A stretch of 64,000 bases of DNA from Allium sativum (taxonomy: Eukaryota > Streptophyta > Magnoliopsida > Asparagales > Amaryllidaceae): positions 481,119,514 through 481,183,513 of the forward strand of contig CM060925.1 of the NCBI GenBank assembly GCA_030737875.1, written 5' to 3'. Below the pieces are notes generated by a model that saw only the letters and a list, made by a program, of their open reading frames with translations, was not told the origin of the DNA and ran no database searches. The translations under genes were made by a program, and so were the position numbers. Shown one piece after another: positions 59,096 to 64,000 of the stretch. How positions within the stretch are numbered: position 1 is the first letter of the stretch; each line of letters opens with the position of its first letter.

Positions 59096-61500
59096 TGTAA
59101 CGACCTGCATTCTACGCATCAGAGGATCGTAGAATATTAATTTTATTCTCATACGAAGTCTTATAGTCGTGTAACTTTGGTGAATGACTATTGAGGTCAT
59201 TTCCCATGTTCCCGATTTTTGTCGATTTTTAAATGACCGTTTTACCGCTGACGAATCTTGTTTCTCATATAACTTTTGATTGGTAAGGAGTTTTAACCTG
59301 AAACCACTTCCATTAGATTCAGATGATGGTTTATCTTTCCGTAGAGTGGTCACTTTGATCAAACCGACTTACCGTTTGGGAGATATGGCTGAAATAAGGT
59401 TTAGAAGGTGAAAAATTGCTTAAACGGACTTAATAGAGTAATTAGTGGATGGGCCACAACCCATTTCGGGATTAGGGTTATGGGGAGGCTAAAATGAGTT
59501 AGGAAACAATCTCATTTCATTTTTCTCAGCCGCTACTTTCATTTCTTCAACCCTAGCAATGGCCTCCACCTTCTAAATTCACCTTTAATCACTTTCTAAT
59601 CACATATTAGCCAAATCTACACCAAATTAAGGAGGATTAGCATAGAAATCGAGATAGAGCTGTTGGGATACATTGGGATCCATGCCAAATCAGTTAGAGT
59701 TTCAGATCTGAAATTTTTTTGTGGCTACGGTGAGTGATTTGCACTTTTATTCACTAATTACGGCAAATTAGGGATGATTATTGATAATTAGCAAAATTAT
59801 GCATCATAAAAATCTGGAAAAATATGTATTCTTAAATATTATCTTATGGCTCTGATAAAAATTTGGATTAAGTTTGCTAATCTTATAGTTAAAACATGGT
59901 TAAGGGGATTAAGGGGAAAATCATGCTTTTTGGGTATGTTTGATCCATATTTACATGATTGTTCACTGTTTTGATGTTTATGGTTGGTTTCATATGTTGC
60001 TATTACTGTTTGGAATATTTTATGGTTGCATAGGAAGGTTAGAATGGTTGAAACACCGTCATGTGGCAAAGATTGCTCATTGAAATGTATGTAGGAAATG
60101 GGATCAGTCGCGCCTACGACAGCGTTTGAGAAACGCTGTGGTCGGTCACACATATGTTTCGGTCGCACCTACGACAGCACTTGTGAAATGTTGTGGTCTG
60201 TCGCGCATATGTTTTGGTTGCACCTACGACAGTACTTGAGAAATGCTGTGGTCGATCGCGCATGGGTTTAAATCGCACCTACGACAGCGTTTGAGAAACG
60301 TCATGGTCGGTCGTCCATATGTTTCGGTCGCACCTACGACAGCACTTGTGAAATACTATGGTCGGTCGCACATGGGTTTCGGTCGCACCTGAGCTACGAC
60401 AGCACTTCTGAAACGCTGTAAAAAGGGCAGAAACGCTGTGATAGCCAGTTTTGTTTAGCCCTTCACACCAGATGAATGCAGAATTGAACCAGGAGATATA
60501 ACAGCATTTCTGTAACGCTGTAAAAGGCTATTTTGACATTTTTGCCAGTTTTCATAGCCTAAACAGCTTTGTTGCGGGACGTGTGCAAAGGAGTTATCGA
60601 TATATATATAACTTCGGTTCACCGTTGAGAGAGGAGGCATGTAGACGAACCAGAGCCAGAGGATGTATGCACTGGGAAGGGTTATTGGCTATAGACCAGA
60701 AGGGCATGGTCATGGAAATTAGTTGCACAGAGTCCAGAAGGGCATGGACCCGTCACAGCCCCAATGGATTTGGTGATCAAAGCAGTGGATATCGTATGAT
60801 TTACGCACTGAGTGAGAGACGTGAGGTTGATTGCTATGTTTGATGTTTTCTATCACCATGACACGCACACTCCCATTTTACACTCTATGTTAGTGTTTAC
60901 CTTAGAATACTGTACATCTTGTTGTGCTAACTCTTTGGTTGGAGGCCTAGGCTCAGGTATGATTTATTTATACATGTTATTATTTATTTTTCTGCTATCG
61001 CTCATGCCAGACTTTTGTCTGAACCAGAGTTTTATGTCTCTTCTTATTACTCTGGGTACTCTTAAACGAGCAGACTAGAAACAGGTTAGGTGATTATGCA
61101 TGAGTAGTTGTTCGGAGACGAGCAGGAGGCTTCCACGTACTATTTCCATATATTATCCCTGTGTTGTTGATAGTCACTACTTTAGGCATTAGTGATGCAC
61201 CTTTCTATTTTGCTTTAGAGAGAGTATTTTGAAGTTTTAATAATGGTTTGTATCATAAGATGTATTTTAAGTTCCGCTACTCTGATGGATATGATTTAGT
61301 TTTCAGCTTATGCACTATCTCGCCTGTTTTATATCAAGTTCTGTTATTATTATATTTTATTCCATGCGTTGAGAGATATACTACAGGTTCCTTTGTAGAT
61401 CATAGTTTCAGATTCCCTTTTTCTGATGACAGTCCTGTGCCGGTCGGGCATCGGCACAGCGCATTTAGAGAAAAGTCGGCTGGTTCAGGACGGGCCGTCA
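59096..61500 (+). mobile_element. Probable LTR nested in C4 (family D), right end uncertain
   Basis: It starts TGTAACGACCTGC directly after the right arm of the C4 motif. The end is placed provisionally at 61500 (GGGCCGTCA) because C4-type sequence resumes at 61501 with another motif core. Flanks AGTAG and TAAGT do not form a clean duplication, so the right boundary may be wrong. It carries a 55-bp hairpin satellite and no retroelement protein. Frames such as 61248-61547 are not recognised. Confidence 0.5.
60113..60440 (+). repeat. 55-bp satellite with an internal palindrome
   Basis: Units begin CCTACGACAG at 60113, 60168, 60223, 60278, 60333 and a modified one at 60388, an exact 55-bp period. 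The first contains the perfect hairpin CAGCGTTT/AAACGCTG (60120-60138, 3-nt loop). In later units the arms are degraded to different degrees. A further isolated CAGC...GCTG copy lies near 60500. Confidence 0.82.
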
Positions 61501-64000
61501 TAAGTCTGTCCGGACCCACCCGGCAAATCCAACGTCCACAAGTGTAGGCTTAATGTAAGAGGTCTAGTGCATATATATATAATAAGATATGAATAAATGG
61601 CAATGATGATAATTAAATGTCTAACTCAGAAAATAAGAAAGGAAGGGATGTACTGGACTGAGTTAGTGTGATGCGAAGGAAAAGTGACGTATTTCCCTAA
61701 ATGACCTATTTCTGAGAACGTGGTTGCAAGTAAGCCACAGTGAATAAAGTAAGAAAGAGGAAAGAAATTACTTGCCACCACGAATTTAGATAGGAATTTG
61801 TTATGAAAATAAATCACTGATTCCTTCTATAAATCAAACTAATAAGGTGCATGAAGTGTTTTCCTTAATAAAATAAGCAATAGATATTACAATGAATGAA
61901 GAATAATGGATAACAACAGTAAATGGTTTAAATAGGGAATGATAATCACCTATTATAAGTAAATAACATTAATGAAAATGTTGTATAATAGGTAGACTTA
62001 TCCTAAGGACAAGTGAAGATTATAGCTCAGGTTATAGTAAACTAGTACGGAAATGGGATAATTGGTGAAATGAGATAATGAACACTTAATGGTAAATTAA
62101 GTAATCAGTAAATAGGGAAAAGCGGAAACCAGTTGAGAAAATGGGGAAAATATATGAAATATAAGAAGTTGTACTTAATTATAAATTAAGTAATCTGTAA
62201 ACTTGGAAATTTGAAACCCGCTGATAAGAATAACATGTTTAGACTTGTCCTAGGGACAAGAGGAAATTATAACATAGGTTATAATAAATGGGTAGAGAAA
62301 CTTATTAATGGACCTTAGTTAAGAGAAGTAAGTTAATATGTAAACAACGATAAGTTGTAGTGACGGTGTAAATTGAATATATGATTAAATGTGAAAGGAT
62401 GAGGAAACTTATAAGATGAAATAAGTTATATTTAATCATAAATGGTAAGTGACATGTTAATTAGAAAACATGTGAATTGAAATATACTTAATTACATATT
62501 AAGTAGAACATGTTATCGTAATGATGAAATCAAGCAAGAATATAAAAGAGATTGTGGATTACAGACCTTGGGCCACAATCTAGAGGATAACATGTTGTGG
62601 GCTTATTAATGAACTTAAATGTGTTAAGTTATACAACTGAAATTAATAAGTAAGAGGAACTTGGTAACCTGATTAAGAATTCAATATGAATGAGAATAAC
62701 CAAGTTAAATGGAAACCTGATGAGGTTAGGCAAGCGCGTAAAAGAATGTTTAGACATAGGGTCTAACAACATATTAAAGTGAGGCGCTTGGACCAATCTG
62801 CACGTTTGAGGGTAAATAACCCAACGGTGTAGATCATCGTGGTGGTATAAGGCACGAGGGGAGCGTACATTCATCTGATGGTTCTTACAGCTCCGAAGGA
62901 CTAGAAGGGGATGCACGTGGCTTCTTGAGATACATAAGGTGCTCCTAGTAGTCCTCTGTGCGGTGGCAGATGCTTAGGATGTGCTCGCAAGGGTTGGGTC
63001 TGCGCATGACTACTAGGTAGGTGGGCCTTGACTGCAAAAGTAGCTATGCAGTCAGAATGCTATGATGCGGTGACACTAGGGTGACTTGGCGGTTGCCTCA
63101 ACAGGGAGGCGAAGGGTCACAACCAACAAGGATAGTAGATCGTCGGATACCTGTCATCGGCAGCCAGTGGGATGCGAAAAGACTAGAGCTAAAACCACTA
63201 GATCATTCACCTTTCACTATCGGGGTACGGTGGTTGAGGGAAGACGCCAATTGGATGTTTAGATTGTTTTCTTAGGGGCAGTCGTTTAGCACGTGTAGTC
63301 TTTACTAGTTGAGGGAGGGGCCGAGATGGGGCCATAGCCACTGTGAAAATAGTCCCTAGGTATATTTGTATATAAAGGCTATTAAAGACGGGCTTGTACA
63401 AGTATGGAAAAGCTCCCGACCGAGTTCTGTGTTTCTTGTATCGCCCTGCCACAGAACTCGGTGCGGTTAAGGCATCGAGCTACAATTGATGATACGTATA
63501 TAGGACAGCCTAGATACATGCATGTCGGCCCTAAGTGGTGTATCGTAGACTTGAGGGCATTACTCTAGTATGGAATCTGATTCGATCGAAGGCGGCAGTT
63601 CATAAGCTTAGGTAGCAGTAATGATAAATATATGTGGATAACAGTGTTATATAGAGATCCACACGTCATTATGGTGTAGGACGAGGGACTGTGTATATTT
63701 CGATAGTGTTACGATGGAGACCGTGCGAGTGGGGTAGCATGGGGTGTACCTTAATATTGTGGGTAGCTACATATATATTGTATTAGGTTAATCTACTGGG
63801 AAATAAATGGGTACGACGTGTGTGTAAGCCTTTAGTGTTGTTAACCCAAATAACCTAATAAATAAGAAAATATGATTAAATGGTATATGTAGTGTTATCC
63901 AGAGTTTATAATTTAAATCTAGTCACCATAACTGGTGTTCTGACCCCCTCCTCATAACATACTCGCAGGTTAGATTTGTGGTAGAGACATGATAGCCTTA

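Larger units (their letters stand above)
57619..64000 (+). repeat. Family C LTR (C4), running past the window edge
   Basis: It starts TGTAACACACCGC and matches the C2 start (both have a GCCATTGC block about 85-100 bp in). It contains a GTCGAC cluster, structured motifs at 58913-58972 (degraded) and 59040-59090, and from 61560 an AT-rich part with hairpins such as TACTTAAT/ATTAAGTA (62172-62192 and 62485-62505). 62780-64000 resembles the C2 region near 41570-41890 in style and position. The end is not in the window, so solo LTR versus full element cannot be decided. No host gene is visible; the frames are short. Confidence 0.7.

Overview
The window looks like nuclear, repeat-rich DNA of a flowering plant, most likely a dicot. 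The evidence is Ty1/copia and Ty3/gypsy-type LTR retrotransposons with initiator-tRNA-Met primer sites, CACTA transposons, a captured plant Rho (ROP) GTPase exon, AT-rich composition, and no bacterial operon, rRNA or intact tRNA gene. I found no intact host gene. Almost every base belongs to a mobile element or its debris, and nearly all short open frames are chance frames in AT-rich LTRs.

Layout. (1) 1-7754 is a very young minus-strand element (element 1): about 6.5 kb LTRs around a body of only 1.04 kb with PBS and PPT but no gag or pol. (2) It sits in the last bases of the 5' LTR of element 2 (7755-15376, plus strand), which has a 1.2 kb body and a 6.4 kb LTR. (3) 15377-19063 holds ends of two CACTA transposons and old LTR pieces. 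(4) 19064-22342 is a solo LTR of a third family (family C) with a perfect 5-bp target duplication. (5) 22850-34950 is an LTR related to elements 2 and 3, split by a 10.2 kb CACTA element (23762-33993). That CACTA carries a 502-bp solo LTR, a gutted copia, a complete 2 kb miniature LTR element and a ROP exon. (6) From 34953 a decayed copia element begins; its gag is split by element 3 (35686-52350), whose own 3' LTR is split by another family C solo LTR (39053-42853). The copia resumes at 52351 and breaks off near 55462. (7) 55463-64000 is a mosaic of two further family C LTRs, a fragment of the element 2/3 LTR family and a nested LTR carrying a 55-bp satellite.

How the parts relate. Elements 1-3 share one design: giant LTRs and a body of about 1.0-1.2 kb that keeps only cis signals. 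These are a Met-tRNA PBS, two 7-nt-loop hairpins just inside it whose stems covary, a conserved block near the 3' end, and a PPT. They must use proteins supplied in trans. Family C LTRs carry other structure: clusters of GTCGAC palindromes upstream of the TATA box, paired about 50-nt stem-loops with covarying arms, and arrays of five or six short hairpins with covarying stems. These covarying elements are the most novel signal here.

Limits. LTR boundaries rest on TG...CA ends, target duplications, PBS/PPT motifs and direct comparison of copies by eye. No alignment, folding or database search was run.
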